The translations under genes and the position numbers were made by a program. From Streptomyces hygroscopicus subsp. hygroscopicus (GTDB taxonomy: Bacteria > Actinomycetota > Actinomycetes > Streptomycetales > Streptomycetaceae), in the NCBI RefSeq assembly GCF_001553455.1, contig NZ_BBOX01000033.1, positions 1 to 53,603 of the forward strand: a DNA stretch of 53,603 nt, written 5' to 3'. Each line of letters opens with the position of its first letter. Position 1 is the stretch's first letter. Shown in pieces: positions 40,393 through 48,677 of this stretch. The notes beneath the pieces are model-generated. The model saw only the letters and a program-made list of their open reading frames with translations, made no database searches and was not told the DNA's origin.

Positions 40393-42000
40393 ATGATGCA
40401 GGAAAGTCCGTACGAGCGGATCCGGGAAATCGCGAATTCAGCTCCGGCAAATCTAGCGATTTGGAAATATGGAAAATCGGCTCTCCCTGTCGCCTTGTTC
40501 GAGGTCTCTAGAAGGCGAGTCACTGATAAGTTCGAGCGGATCAAATCCGGCGGCCCTGCAGGTGAGGATGGCGAGATCGGAGGCAAGTGGGCCTCAGTAG
40601 CAGCCCGCTTGGTGGAGTGGGCTTTTCGTTACGGCAATCAGAGCGAGGAAGGACGGGAGCCAGCTGAGCAAGACGCGGTCGCTGCTGTCGATCTAGCTGA
40701 AAAATGGAAGGCGCTTGACATCGCCTTCAATGCAGGGAGGGCAGGTCGTGCCAAGATCTCGCAGACGAAGCGAGGGCTTTGGATCGATCCCCTTAGTGAT
40801 CCGCGGATGGAAGTCCTAGACATCTTCCTGGAAGAGGTCGACACTAACGCGGAGCCGACTCCCGAGGTGGGCCCTGATCTCAGTCCGGCAATTACCTATC
40901 TTAATTCCATGCGCGCTTCGATGTCTGGGGGTTCGGCAGCAGTCCCCAGAGGGGTCGTGGGCCTATTTGTGCAACACGCGAAGAACAATCTGCGGGCTCA
41001 AAATTGGGAGGTGCCGAGATCTACCAATATCGGCGGCATGACCCTAGATGAGGTGATCCCCCTGCTCGGAACCTTGTGGGGAATCGCACACGTCGGCTGG
41101 GAAGTGTTCGCTCGGTATCCAAGTCTTACCATGGCGAATCCGGCTTTCAAACCAAGCGATCTTGCGCAGATGATCGCTCGCTACAACCCGGATAGTGATA
41201 AGATCGACCTTTTCTTAGACTTGCTTACCTATCGAGGCCAGAGCGGCAGGTCCCCACTTTCTGCGCCACTCATTCAGTGGAGCGACACGCTGATCGTAAC
41301 TCGGCACTTGCTGCATGACACTTTGACGGAACGAATGGTTCTGCGAGCAGCGTCAGCGGATCCTGCCAGCTCCGGAAAACTGGGCACCGCCCTTGGTGAT
41401 CTGTGTAGCCGATGGGCGACACGCTTGCGAGATATACCAGGTGTCGAGGTTGCTGAAGAGGTGAAGATCTTCGATTCCGGAAATAAGAAGTTGGGCGATC
41501 TCGACATCGTTGTGCTCGACAGAGGTCAAATGCAAGGACTGATTGTCGAGGCTAAATGGCCTGTTGACGCCAGGACCCTCAGTGATGCCCGGAAGCAAGA
41601 AGATGCCATAGACAAGGGCCGGGCGCAAATCGAGAGACTTCGAACGCGAATTGGAAACGACGTCAAAGTCAAATTTCCCCCTGGGTGGCCTAAATTTCAA
41701 GATGTTAAGTGGAAATGGCTTGTTGGGACAGCGCGATTTTTGGATTCGCGGCGAACGGAATCGACTATCCCGTCCACTAGCCTGCGTTTTGTCGAAGGCC
41801 TCTTACCTGTAAGCTCATTGCGAGATCTTGTGGACGCACTGGAGAATCTTCCTCTACCTCGGGAAGGTGAGGATTTTCGGCTGGGCTGGGAAAAGGTAAG
41901 GATTGGTCGGCATCTCATTCATGTGCGGACAATCCAAATGCTGCGGACTCGCCCAACAAGCCCTCCGCTTGGCCGACGACGTGCCGACGGATGGACATGA
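40393..42000 (+). CDS. solitary PD-(D/E)XK-like nuclease, lower GC
   Basis: A 535-residue protein of unknown family. The C-terminal third has a PD-(D/E)XK-like core: GTALGDLCSRWATRL (helix), KLGDLDIVVLD with D371, then GLIVEAKW with E386 and K388, and a following helix KQEDAIDKGRAQIERLR. The N-terminal two thirds are mixed helical with no motif recognised. Base composition and codon choice are visibly less GC-biased than all neighbours (many A/T third positions), so it is recently acquired. It stands alone between integration scars 2 and 3, without methylase or specificity subunit, so ordinary restriction-modification is unlikely; anti-phage defence is the natural inference. Confidence 0.75.
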   Translation: MMQESPYERIREIANSAPANLAIWKYGKSALPVALFEVSRRRVTDKFERIKSGGPAGEDGEIGGKWASVAARLVEWAFRYGNQSEEGREPAEQDAVAAVDLAEKWKALDIAFNAGRAGRAKISQTKRGLWIDPLSDPRMEVLDIFLEEVDTNAEPTPEVGPDLSPAITYLNSMRASMSGGSAAVPRGVVGLFVQHAKNNLRAQNWEVPRSTNIGGMTLDEVIPLLGTLWGIAHVGWEVFARYPSLTMANPAFKPSDLAQMIARYNPDSDKIDLFLDLLTYRGQSGRSPLSAPLIQWSDTLIVTRHLLHDTLTERMVLRAASADPASSGKLGTALGDLCSRWATRLRDIPGVEVAEEVKIFDSGNKKLGDLDIVVLDRGQMQGLIVEAKWPVDARTLSDARKQEDAIDKGRAQIERLRTRIGNDVKVKFPPGWPKFQDVKWKWLVGTARFLDSRRTESTIPSTSLRFVEGLLPVSSLRDLVDALENLPLPREGEDFRLGWEKVRIGRHLIHVRTIQMLRTRPTSPPLGRRRADGWT

Positions 42001-42244
42001 GCCCGGATCTCCGTCTGCGTAAACGGCGTGTCGGAACGCTGGGCCGTCCCTGGGCTGTCCGAGGCTGCTCAGTGCCGACCGTTGACGCCCAGTAACGACA
42101 GTCGTAGCCAGCCACAGCCCCAGGTCACCCAAGTGGATCTGCGACACTGGTAGCACCATGCCAATCCCGGAAAACTCAGCTACCAAGGTCGTTGATCGAA
42201 CTTGCAGGGCACTGATCTCTGGACGAGGAGCCGTGCCCGATGCG

Positions 42245-42405
42245 TGCCCGATCGGGCGGTGAATCACGGTCAACCAGGGGCGTTCGGGAACTCCGGCCTG
42301 CCACGGCAGGTAGCCCGTTTCAGCAGGTCGGAGCAGGTTTGGTGCCCGCCAGGCCCGGTGATTCCCAAGCTCAGAGCGCGGGTTCGATTCCCGTCATTCG
42401 CTCCA
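42245..42405 (+). mobile_element. integration scar 3: tRNA-Gly(CCC) 3' half
   Basis: Positions 42361-42405 repeat the tRNA-Gly(CCC) 3' half with CCA end (ATTCGCTCCA instead of ACCCGCTCCA). The motif TGCCCGATCGGGCGGTGAAT at 42245 lies 116 bp before it. The rest of 42001-42546 shows no gene. Confidence 0.82.
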
Positions 42406-42410
42406 CGACG

Positions 42411-42437
42411 AAGGCCCAGGTCAGCGACCTGGGCCTT
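42411..42437 (+). terminator. tRNA-type terminator after scar 3
   Basis: Perfect 12-bp stem AAGGCCCAGGTC / GACCTGGGCCTT with loop AGC, followed by GTTCGTT. It lies six bases after the tRNA CCA end, as expected for the original tRNA-Gly transcript. Confidence 0.88.
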
Positions 42438-42546
42438 GTTCGTTGTCAGACCTTCCCCCTCTGCCTACATGCCACTGGGCACCCCGGCCGACGCCTCCTT
42501 CTCTCTGGCATGCCCCCGCGACCCTTCCTTGCGGAATAATCAAGTC

Positions 42547-42888
42547 ATGGCACCAACGCCCAGCGTCTCCCGCCGCACCAAGTTCGCGCGGCGGCTACCG
42601 GCCGAGCTCTCGGAGCTTGGTGGCCCAGCCCAAGGCACTGTCAGCCTGCCGCTGCACATGGCATGGTCCGGGCTCACTCAGTTCGACCTCGACCAGCCCC
42701 GCCTCAGGATGAGCTTCTACCGGATTGTCCTGGCCGAGGGCATGCGCGACGACCTGGTGCAGTACCTCAACCATGACCTACTGATCAGCATGTGGCCCAT
42801 CCTCCGCACCTTGATCAGCCGCGACATCCGCGACACCTGGGAAAGCGCCTTCACCGAGCTGGCTCCCCACACGACGTCTGTCGCGTGA
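42547..42888 (+). CDS. conserved hypothetical, partner of AbiEii-like gene
   Basis: A 113-residue protein starting MAPTPSVSRRTKFARRLPAELSELGGPAQGTVSLPLHMAWSGLTQFDLDQP and containing MSFYRIVLAEGMRDDLVQYLNHDLLISMWPILRTLISRDIRDTWESAF. From memory, Streptomyces genes of this kind precede an AbiEii-type nucleotidyltransferase, which fits the fragment that follows immediately. Function unknown; antitoxin or partner role is inferred from position. Confidence 0.7.
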   Translation: MAPTPSVSRRTKFARRLPAELSELGGPAQGTVSLPLHMAWSGLTQFDLDQPRLRMSFYRIVLAEGMRDDLVQYLNHDLLISMWPILRTLISRDIRDTWESAFTELAPHTTSVA

Positions 42889-43166
42889 ACCTCACTGGTC
42901 GGCACCAAGGTGCGCGCGCCGACCGACCGCGGGCTCGCACGCGATCTGATCGATGTCCGGGCTGCGGCTGAACGATGGAGCCAGGCCGAACTGGAAACAC
43001 TCGGCCGCCGCCATGCCCGCGACACCTTCGACCTCGATGACCTCCAGGCCCGGCTCACCGGCATCGGCTGGATCGACGACGCCGAATTCGCCGCCTACGG
43101 CCTGGACGCACAGTCAACCGCCGAGTTGCGCAGGTGGGCGCAGTCGTGGGCCGACGAGCGGGCGGT
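42889..43166 (+). pseudogene. C-terminal fragment of an AbiEii-like nucleotidyltransferase
   Basis: After the previous stop the frame encodes LVGTKVRAPTDRGLARDLIDVRAAAERWSQAELETLGRRHARDTFDLDDLQARL...[15 protein letters not shown]. This looks like the C-terminal part of AbiEii/AbiGii-type nucleotidyltransferases (K-x-R-A-L-x-D-R-G...RDxIDV). The catalytic N-terminal GS...D-x-D domain is missing, and the 3' end runs into the transposase remnant. It is therefore inactive. Confidence 0.6.
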
Positions 43167-43485
43167 TGCCTGGTGCTGTCTGCGCCAGGCCGACCAGTTC
43201 AGTGCGTGGGTGCCAGGATCACGGCCGGCTCGCGGGTGGGGCAGGAAAGCGTCCAAAAGTCTGCGGATCTCTGCCACCGTGAACCGGATGGTGCTGGTGG
43301 TGTCGTGTCCGCGTCCCGCGACGACAGCCAGGGACGCGTGAGCGAGCATCACCAAGGTGATGTGCCGGTACCAGCCCGGATAACGGCGGACCTCGTACTG
43401 ATCGAGACCGCACTCGTTCTTGGCCGCCGGGAAGGCCCTCCTCGATCGCCCAGCGTGATGTCTGACTGGAGTACCAGGGATCCCC
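43160..43485 (-). pseudogene. IS701-type transposase remnant, frameshifted
   Basis: Reading leftward from 43485: [13 protein letters not shown], then a one-base shift (extra G near GAGGAGGGCC), then [38 protein letters not shown]...[13 protein letters not shown]...[19 protein letters not shown]. The blocks RWxxEE, GLDxYEVRRYxxWYRHITLxMLAHAxLAV and WSxWRRxHQAxA are characteristic of the C-terminal part of IS701-family transposases. Both ends are missing; its 3' end joins the AbiEii-like fragment. Confidence 0.8.
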
Positions 43486-44142
43486 CTACCGCACGGCCTT
43501 TGGGGCCAAGGTCGCCTCGATGCCCGCCACGACGGCGCGCAGGCCCTCCTCGAAGCGCTCCTCGTAGCCCTGGAACAGGTCCGCGCTCACCGCCGCCGCC
43601 AGCGCATACCCCTCGGCGGCCATGCGTGCCTCACGCTCGGCGACCTCGTAACCGGACGTCCGTTCGCCCGGCCTGGGCTCGACCGACTGCTCCTCGATCA
43701 CGAAGCCGAGCGTGAAGCTGAACGCGATGAACGTGGCGCGGGCGGCGGCGCTCGGGGTGAAGCCCGCCGCGACGAAGGCGCGCAAGTGGCCCTCCTGCGA
43801 CCTGGCGTGGTCGGTGCCGGTGAACCGGCTGCCGCTGAAGACCTTCGCGCCGTCGCGGTAGCCGAGCAGCGTCCGGCGCAGACCGCGCTGGACCTCGATG
43901 AGCCGCTCCTGCCAGGTCAGGGCGTCGAGATCGGCATGCGACGCGACCATGCGCCGGAACATGGCGGTGCTCATCTCGTCGAGCAGCGCCTGCTTGTTCT
44001 TGAAGTGCCAGTACAGGGCGGGGGCCTGGACGTTCAGCTCCTTGGCGATGCGGCGCAGGGTGAGCCCTTCGAGACCCACGTCGTTCAGCAGCCGCAGGGC
44101 GGTGTCCACCACGAGGGTCCGGTCGAGTCGTGTCGTCGCCAT
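43486..44142 (-). CDS. TetR-family repressor
   Basis: A 218-residue regulator. The DNA-binding domain [45 protein letters not shown] is classic TetR with the TetR_C-like ligand domain behind it. It is divergent from the FAD monooxygenase, and two CTTAACnnnGTTAAG-type operators lie in and after the monooxygenase promoter. The pair looks like a ligand-inducible detoxification or antibiotic-modification unit, where the drug releases the repressor. Confidence 0.92.
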   Translation of the reverse strand: MATTRLDRTLVVDTALRLLNDVGLEGLTLRRIAKELNVQAPALYWHFKNKQALLDEMSTAMFRRMVASHADLDALTWQERLIEVQRGLRRTLLGYRDGAKVFSGSRFTGTDHARSQEGHLRAFVAAGFTPSAAARATFIAFSFTLGFVIEEQSVEPRPGERTSGYEVAEREARMAAEGYALAAAVSADLFQGYEERFEEGLRAVVAGIEATLAPKAVR

Positions 44143-44173
44143 CCGGCCATTCTCCCTGCTCGGGTAAGCCTCC

Positions 44174-44230
44174 TTGACAATTTAACGCCGTTAAGCGCAT
44201 CCTCTCGCCATGGAACTTAACAACGTTAAG
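44174..44230 (+). promoter_or_regulatory. monooxygenase promoter with two TetR operators
   Basis: TTGACA (44174-44179) and CATCCT (44198-44203) form a promoter with 18-bp spacing, six bases from ATG 44210, suggesting a leaderless mRNA. Operator 1, TTTAACGCCGTTAAG (44181-44195), fills the spacer. Operator 2, CTTAACAACGTTAAG (44216-44230), lies within the first codons. Confidence 0.8.
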
Positions 44231-45790
44231 GACGCCTCGGGCACACCTGCGCCGGTGGCGGACGTACTGATCGTCGGAGCCGGTCCGGCCGGACTCACCC
44301 TCGCCGTCGACCTGGCCCGGCGCGGGGTGCGGGCCCGGGTCGTCGAGCGCGGCGAGGGCCTGCTCCCGGGGGCGCGCGGCAAGGGCATCCAGCCCCGTAG
44401 CCGGGAGGTCTTCGACGACCTCGGCGTCGGCGAGGCGATACGGGACGCGGGCGGGCCGTACCCGCCGATGATGAAGTGGGAGGACGAGCGGCGGCTCGGC
44501 GCCTTCGAGATGATGGAGCGGATCGAGCCGGCGCCGGACCGGCCGTACCACGAGGGGTGGATGCTGCCGCAGTGGCGGACCGCGGAGATCCTGCACGCGC
44601 GGCTGACGGAGCTGGGCGGCCACGTCGAATTCGGCACCGCGCTCACCGGCCTGGAGCAGGACGGGGACGGTGTCACGGCGCACCTCGCCCACGCCGACGG
44701 CTCGGCCGGAACCGCGCGCTCCGCCTACCTCGTGGCGGCCGACGGCGGCCGCAGCACCGTCCGGAAGGCGCTCGGCATCGGCATGACCGGCGAAACGGTC
44801 GACCCGGCGCCAACGGTGGTCGCGGACGTGGTGATCGACGGCGCGGAGCGGGGCCTGGACCGCGACCACTGGCACGTGTGGTGGCAGGCGCCGGGCGGCG
44901 GCATCGCGCTGTGCCCGCTCGCCGGGACCGACCAGTTCCAGGTCCTCGCGCAGTACGACGACCCGGACGCCGTTCCCGACGCCTCCCCCGAGGGGGTGCG
45001 GCAGCTGATCGCCGACCGCACCCCGCTCGCCGCCGCCGATGTGCGCGAGGTGCGGTGGGCCTCGGTGTTCACCCCGCGCGCCGCGATGGCGGACCACTTC
45101 CGCGCGGGCCGGGTGTTCCTGGTCGGCGACGCCGCGCACATCCATTCCCCGGCGGGCGGCCAGGGCCTGAACACCAGCGTGCAGGACGCGTACAACCTCG
45201 GCTGGAAGCTCGGGCAGGTGCTGCGGCACGGCGCGGACCCGGCGCTGCTCGACAGCTACGAGGCCGAGCGGCTGCCGGTCGCGGCGGGGGTACTCGGCAT
45301 CAGCACCCGCATCCACCAGGCGCACCGGGCGGGCGATGTCAAGGGGGGACGGCGCGCGGAGGAGGTCCACCAGCTGGAACTCTCCTACCGGGACGGGCCG
45401 CTCGCCGTGGACGACCGCGGCCGGCCGGGCCCGGTGGGAGCCGGCGACCGGGCCCCGGACGCACCGTGCGCCCTGCCCGACGGGACGCCCGTCCGGCTCT
45501 TCGACGTCCTGCGCGGGCCGCAGTTCACCCTGCTGGTGATCGGTGACGCGGAACCGCCCACGCCGGACGCCGACTTCGGCGGCCTCGCCACGGCGCTGGG
45601 CACGGCCGGATGCCTGCGCACCGTCAGGGTCGGCGGCCCGGACCCCGACCTCCTCGACCCGGACGGCCACGTGGCCACCGGCTACGGCCCCGGCCCCGCG
45701 CTCTTCCTGATCCGCCCGGACGGCCACGTCTGCTGGGCGGCGGACGCGGACACCGCACGGACGCGGACGCCCTCCGCGCTCGCCCACTGA
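44210..45790 (+). CDS. FAD-dependent aromatic monooxygenase (PheA/TfdB, Rox-like)
   Basis: A 526-residue class A flavoprotein hydroxylase. DVLIVGAGPAGLTLAVDLARRG is the FAD GxGxxG motif, LVAADGGRSTVRKALGI the DG motif, and GRVFLVGDAAHIHSPAGGQGLNTSVQDAYNLGWKLG the GD motif. A C-terminal thioredoxin-like domain follows (LFDVLRGPQFTLLVIG...GPALFLIRPDGHVCWAA). This domain layout is shared by phenol-type hydroxylases and the antibiotic-inactivating Rox/TetX relatives. Under TetR control it most likely hydroxylates an aromatic compound, perhaps an antibiotic; substrate not readable. Confidence 0.92.
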   Translation: MELNNVKDASGTPAPVADVLIVGAGPAGLTLAVDLARRGVRARVVERGEGLLPGARGKGIQPRSREVFDDLGVGEAIRDAGGPYPPMMKWEDERRLGAFEMMERIEPAPDRPYHEGWMLPQWRTAEILHARLTELGGHVEFGTALTGLEQDGDGVTAHLAHADGSAGTARSAYLVAADGGRSTVRKALGIGMTGETVDPAPTVVADVVIDGAERGLDRDHWHVWWQAPGGGIALCPLAGTDQFQVLAQYDDPDAVPDASPEGVRQLIADRTPLAAADVREVRWASVFTPRAAMADHFRAGRVFLVGDAAHIHSPAGGQGLNTSVQDAYNLGWKLGQVLRHGADPALLDSYEAERLPVAAGVLGISTRIHQAHRAGDVKGGRRAEEVHQLELSYRDGPLAVDDRGRPGPVGAGDRAPDAPCALPDGTPVRLFDVLRGPQFTLLVIGDAEPPTPDADFGGLATALGTAGCLRTVRVGGPDPDLLDPDGHVATGYGPGPALFLIRPDGHVCWAADADTARTRTPSALAH

Positions 45791-45879
45791 GCGCTGTCCG
45801 TCTCCGGCCGCCCGGCCACCACGGTCCGCCGTGTGCCGGGCACATCGCGGGGGCGCCGGGTCCCGCCCGTCTCCGCCGA

Positions 45880-46310
45880 GGCGCGCCCCGGATGCGGGCG
45901 GGGCGGGTTGGCGCGGCTGAGCGGCGTCCGCCGTGGACCAGGCCCGGCGCACCTTGACCCGGGCGCGCCCTGACCCGGGCCCGGCGCGCCCTGGTCCGGC
46001 TCCGATGCACCTCGTACACACCGCGACGACGCGCACGCCCCGCCCGCCGGTTCGTCCAGACTGAAGGGCACCCCGGGCGCAGGCGGGGCGGGACGACCCG
46101 GCTGAGCGACGTCCGCCCCAGCCCCGGGGGCACAGCCCAGCGACACCCGCCACGACGCGGACCCGGCGCGCCCCGCCCCGGACCCGATGCACCCCGTACA
46201 CACCGCGACGACGCGCACGCCCCGCCCGGCCCGGCGCCCAGCCCCAGAAGCGCCCCGAGCGCGGGCGGGGCGGGACGGCACCGCTGAGCGGCGTCCGGCG
46301 GAACGTCAGG
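45880..46310. repeat. long tandem repeats of about 183 bp
   Basis: Three imperfect copies. The block CTGAGCGGCGTCCG occurs at 45917, 46102 (as CTGAGCGACGTCCG) and 46284, giving spacings of 185 and 182. GATGCAC-like blocks occur at 46004 and 46186 (182). Short GACGTCAGGCGGA repeats follow to about 46400. The whole 45791-46414 gap between the convergent monooxygenase and idnD genes is taken up by these; no gene is supported. Confidence 0.85.
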
Positions 46311-46414
46311 CGACGCCCGGCGAGACGTCAGGCGGAATCCGCCAGGACCGTGAGCGGAACCCGGCGGGACGTCAGGCGGAACCCGGCAGCACCGTGCGCA
46401 CAGTCCGGCGGGGC

Positions 46415-47443
46415 CTACGCGAAGTCCAGCAGGACCTTGCACGACTGGCTGCGGTCGGCGGCCTGGCCGAACGCCTCCGCCGCCTCCCGCACCGGCCGTA
46501 CCGCGCTGATCAGCGCGTCGAACGACGGCTCGGCCGCCAGCAGCCGCAGCGCGTCGTCGAACTCCGCGTGGAAGCGGAACGCGCCGCGCAGGTCGATCTC
46601 CCGGGCGACCAGCAGGTTTCCGGCGAACGGGCTCTGCCCCGGCGGCAACATGCCAAGCTGGACGACCGCCCCGCCGCGCCGCACCCGGCGCAGACAGGTG
46701 TCGAGCCCGGCGGCCACACCCGACGCCTCGATCGCGACGTCCACCTCGTCCGAGGGCCAGTTCGGGTCGTCCGGGTCGTCGGCCCGTACGCACGCCGTCG
46801 CACCGGCCGCCGCCGCGAACTCCAGGGCCCGGGGCAGCAGATCGGTGACCGTGATGGACGCGGCGCCCGCCGCGCGGGCCGCCGCGACGGTCAGGCAGCC
46901 GATCGGGCCGGCGCCGGTGACCAGCACGTCACGGCCCGCCAGATCGCCCGCCCGGCGCACCGCGTGCAGCGCCACGGACAGCGGTTCGGCGAGCGCCGCC
47001 CGGCGCGGCTCCAGCCCCTCGGGCAGGGCCCGCAGCTGCACCGCCGGGACGGCGATACGGGAGGCGAACCCGCCCTGCACATGCGGGAAGCGTGCGGCGC
47101 TGCCCAGGTAGCGGGTGTCCCGGCAGACGTTGGCGCGGCCGTCGGCGCATTCGGGGCACACCCCGCACGGGGTGGCCGGGTGGACGGCGACCGGGGTGCC
47201 AAGCGCGGGCCCGGTCGCGCCGTCGCCGTAGGCCACGACCGTGCCGACGACCTCATGGCCCAGCAGCATGGGCTCCCGCAGCCGGAAGTCACCCACCCCG
47301 CCGTGGCGGTGGTAGTGGAGGTCCGAGCCGCAGATCCCGCCGTAGCGGACCGCGACCACGGCCCGGCCCGGTCCCGGCTCGGGCTCGGGGAGTTCCTCGA
47401 CCCGCAGGTCGCCCTGCCCGTGGATCACACAACCCAGCACCAT
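46415..47443 (-). CDS. idnD: L-idonate 5-dehydrogenase (zinc alcohol dehydrogenase family)
   Basis: A 342-residue medium-chain dehydrogenase oxidising L-idonate to 5-keto-gluconate. VVAVRYGGICGSDLHYHRHGGVGDF and MLLGHEVVGTVV carry the catalytic zinc ligands. CGVCPECADGRANVC gives the structural zinc site, and VLVTGAGPIGCLTVAAARAAGA binds NAD(P). ATG 47443 is preceded by GAGGAGG. It heads towards the repeat array and is transcribed in the same direction as idnO, the permease and gntK, though 400 bp of repeats lie between it and idnO. Confidence 0.88.
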   Translation of the reverse strand: MVLGCVIHGQGDLRVEELPEPEPGPGRAVVAVRYGGICGSDLHYHRHGGVGDFRLREPMLLGHEVVGTVVAYGDGATGPALGTPVAVHPATPCGVCPECADGRANVCRDTRYLGSAARFPHVQGGFASRIAVPAVQLRALPEGLEPRRAALAEPLSVALHAVRRAGDLAGRDVLVTGAGPIGCLTVAAARAAGAASITVTDLLPRALEFAAAAGATACVRADDPDDPNWPSDEVDVAIEASGVAAGLDTCLRRVRRGGAVVQLGMLPPGQSPFAGNLLVAREIDLRGAFRFHAEFDDALRLLAAEPSFDALISAVRPVREAAEAFGQAADRSQSCKVLLDFA

Positions 47444-47499
47444 CCGGCCAGCCTCCTCAATCACTTCCACAGATTCCCAACAGGGTTCACAGCGGGGGT

Positions 47500-47843
47500 C
47501 CCGGCAGGGGGCCGCCAGCGGGCGGCCCGGCAAGGACCCCGGTAGGGGGTCAGGGCCCAGCAGAAGGCCGGGGCCAGCAGGGGTGTCCCCGCAGGGAGCC
47601 CGGCAAGGGCCCCGGCAACGGGCCAGGACCCCGCAAGGGCCCCAGCAGGGGGCCGGAACCCAGCAGTGGGCCCAGCAAGGACCCCAGCAGAGGGCCGGAA
47701 CCCGGCAACGGGCCAGGGCCCAGCAGAGAGCCGCGGCCCGGCAGGGGCCAAAGCAGGCAGCCCGGCAGGGGCCAACGCAGAAAGCCCAGCAGGAGCCAAC
47801 GCAGGCGGCCCGGCAGGGGCCAGCGCAGGGAGCCCAGCAAGGC
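47500..47843. repeat. 24-bp tandem repeats between idnO and idnD
   Basis: Units of 24 bp (CCCGGCAGGGGCCAAAGCAG and variants) start at 47737, 47761, 47785 and 47809, preceded by less regular related units back to about 47500. They open long frames on both strands that are not genes. Confidence 0.88.
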
Positions 47844-48623
47844 TCACAGCACGCTCGTCATGCCGCCGTCGACGTACAGCACCTGTCCGCTGACGAAGTC
47901 CGAGGCGGGGGACGCGAGATAGAGCAGCGCGCCGACCAGGTCCTCGGTGCGGCCCCAGCGGCCGGCCGGGGTCCGTCCGCGTACCCAGGCGCTGAACTCC
48001 TCGTCCTCGACCAGCGGCCGGGTCAGCTCGGTCTCGATGTAGCCGGGGCCGAGCCCGTTGACCTGGATGCCGTACCGGCCCCAGTCCGCGCACATGCCCT
48101 TGGTGAGCATCTTCAGCGCGCCCTTGGTCGCCGCGTACGGGGCGATTCCGGGGCGGACCACCTCGCTCTGCAGCGAGCAGATGTTGATGATCTTGCCGTG
48201 GCCGCGGGTGGTCATCCGCCGGGCGGCCTCCCGGCCCACCAGGAAGGCGCTGGTGAGGTTGGTGTCCACGATCTGCTGCCAGGCGGTGTCGGTGAACTCC
48301 AGCAGCGGCGCCCGGTTCTGCATCCCGGCGTTGTTGACCAGGATGTCGAGCGGCCCCACCCGCTCCTCCACCTCGGCGATCCCGGCGGCCACGGCCGGGC
48401 CGTCGGTGACGTCGAACGCGGCGGTGTGCACCGCCGCTCCGGCGCCGCCGGAGTCGGCGACGGCCTTCGCGGCCTCCTCGAGGGCCCGCGGATCGCGGCC
48501 GTTGAGCACCACCGTGCAGCCGGCCTCCGCCAGCCCGCGGGCGAGGGCGTGGCCGATGCCCCGGCTGGAGCCGGTGACCAGCGCGGTGCGGCCCGCGATG
48601 TCGAAGAGCGGATGTGTGGTCAT
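47844..48623 (-). CDS. idnO: gluconate 5-dehydrogenase (SDR family)
   Basis: A 259-residue short-chain dehydrogenase interconverting 5-keto-gluconate and gluconate. TALVTGSSRGIGHALA binds NADP(H), ILVNNAGMQNR and the YAATKGALK active site (Y-x-x-x-K) follow. INICSLQSEVVRPGIAPYAATKGALKMLTKGMC and QVNGLGPGYIETELT strongly resemble E. coli IdnO. Together with idnD, the permease and gntK it completes idonate-to-6-phosphogluconate conversion. Confidence 0.92.
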   Translation of the reverse strand: MTTHPLFDIAGRTALVTGSSRGIGHALARGLAEAGCTVVLNGRDPRALEEAAKAVADSGGAGAAVHTAAFDVTDGPAVAAGIAEVEERVGPLDILVNNAGMQNRAPLLEFTDTAWQQIVDTNLTSAFLVGREAARRMTTRGHGKIINICSLQSEVVRPGIAPYAATKGALKMLTKGMCADWGRYGIQVNGLGPGYIETELTRPLVEDEEFSAWVRGRTPAGRWGRTEDLVGALLYLASPASDFVSGQVLYVDGGMTSVL

Positions 48624-48677
48624 CGCGTGCGTACCCCTACCTCTTCCACCTCTACTCGCCTCGCATGCGACAAGGTG

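Noticed and set aside
40393..42000. Type II restriction enzyme
   Set aside because: No methyltransferase gene anywhere in the island, so a conventional restriction-modification role is not supported.
42361..42405. Functional tRNA-Gly gene
   Set aside because: Same reason; the upstream sequence does not pair with the acceptor end, so it is an attachment-site relic.
43631..46793. Long leftward frames antisense to the FAD monooxygenase and across the 183-bp repeats
   Set aside because: Shadow of the monooxygenase plus repeat-derived open frames; no start or motif.
47461..48093. Leucine/proline-rich frames in the 24-bp array
   Set aside because: Entirely made of the repeat and continue antisense or out of frame into idnO.
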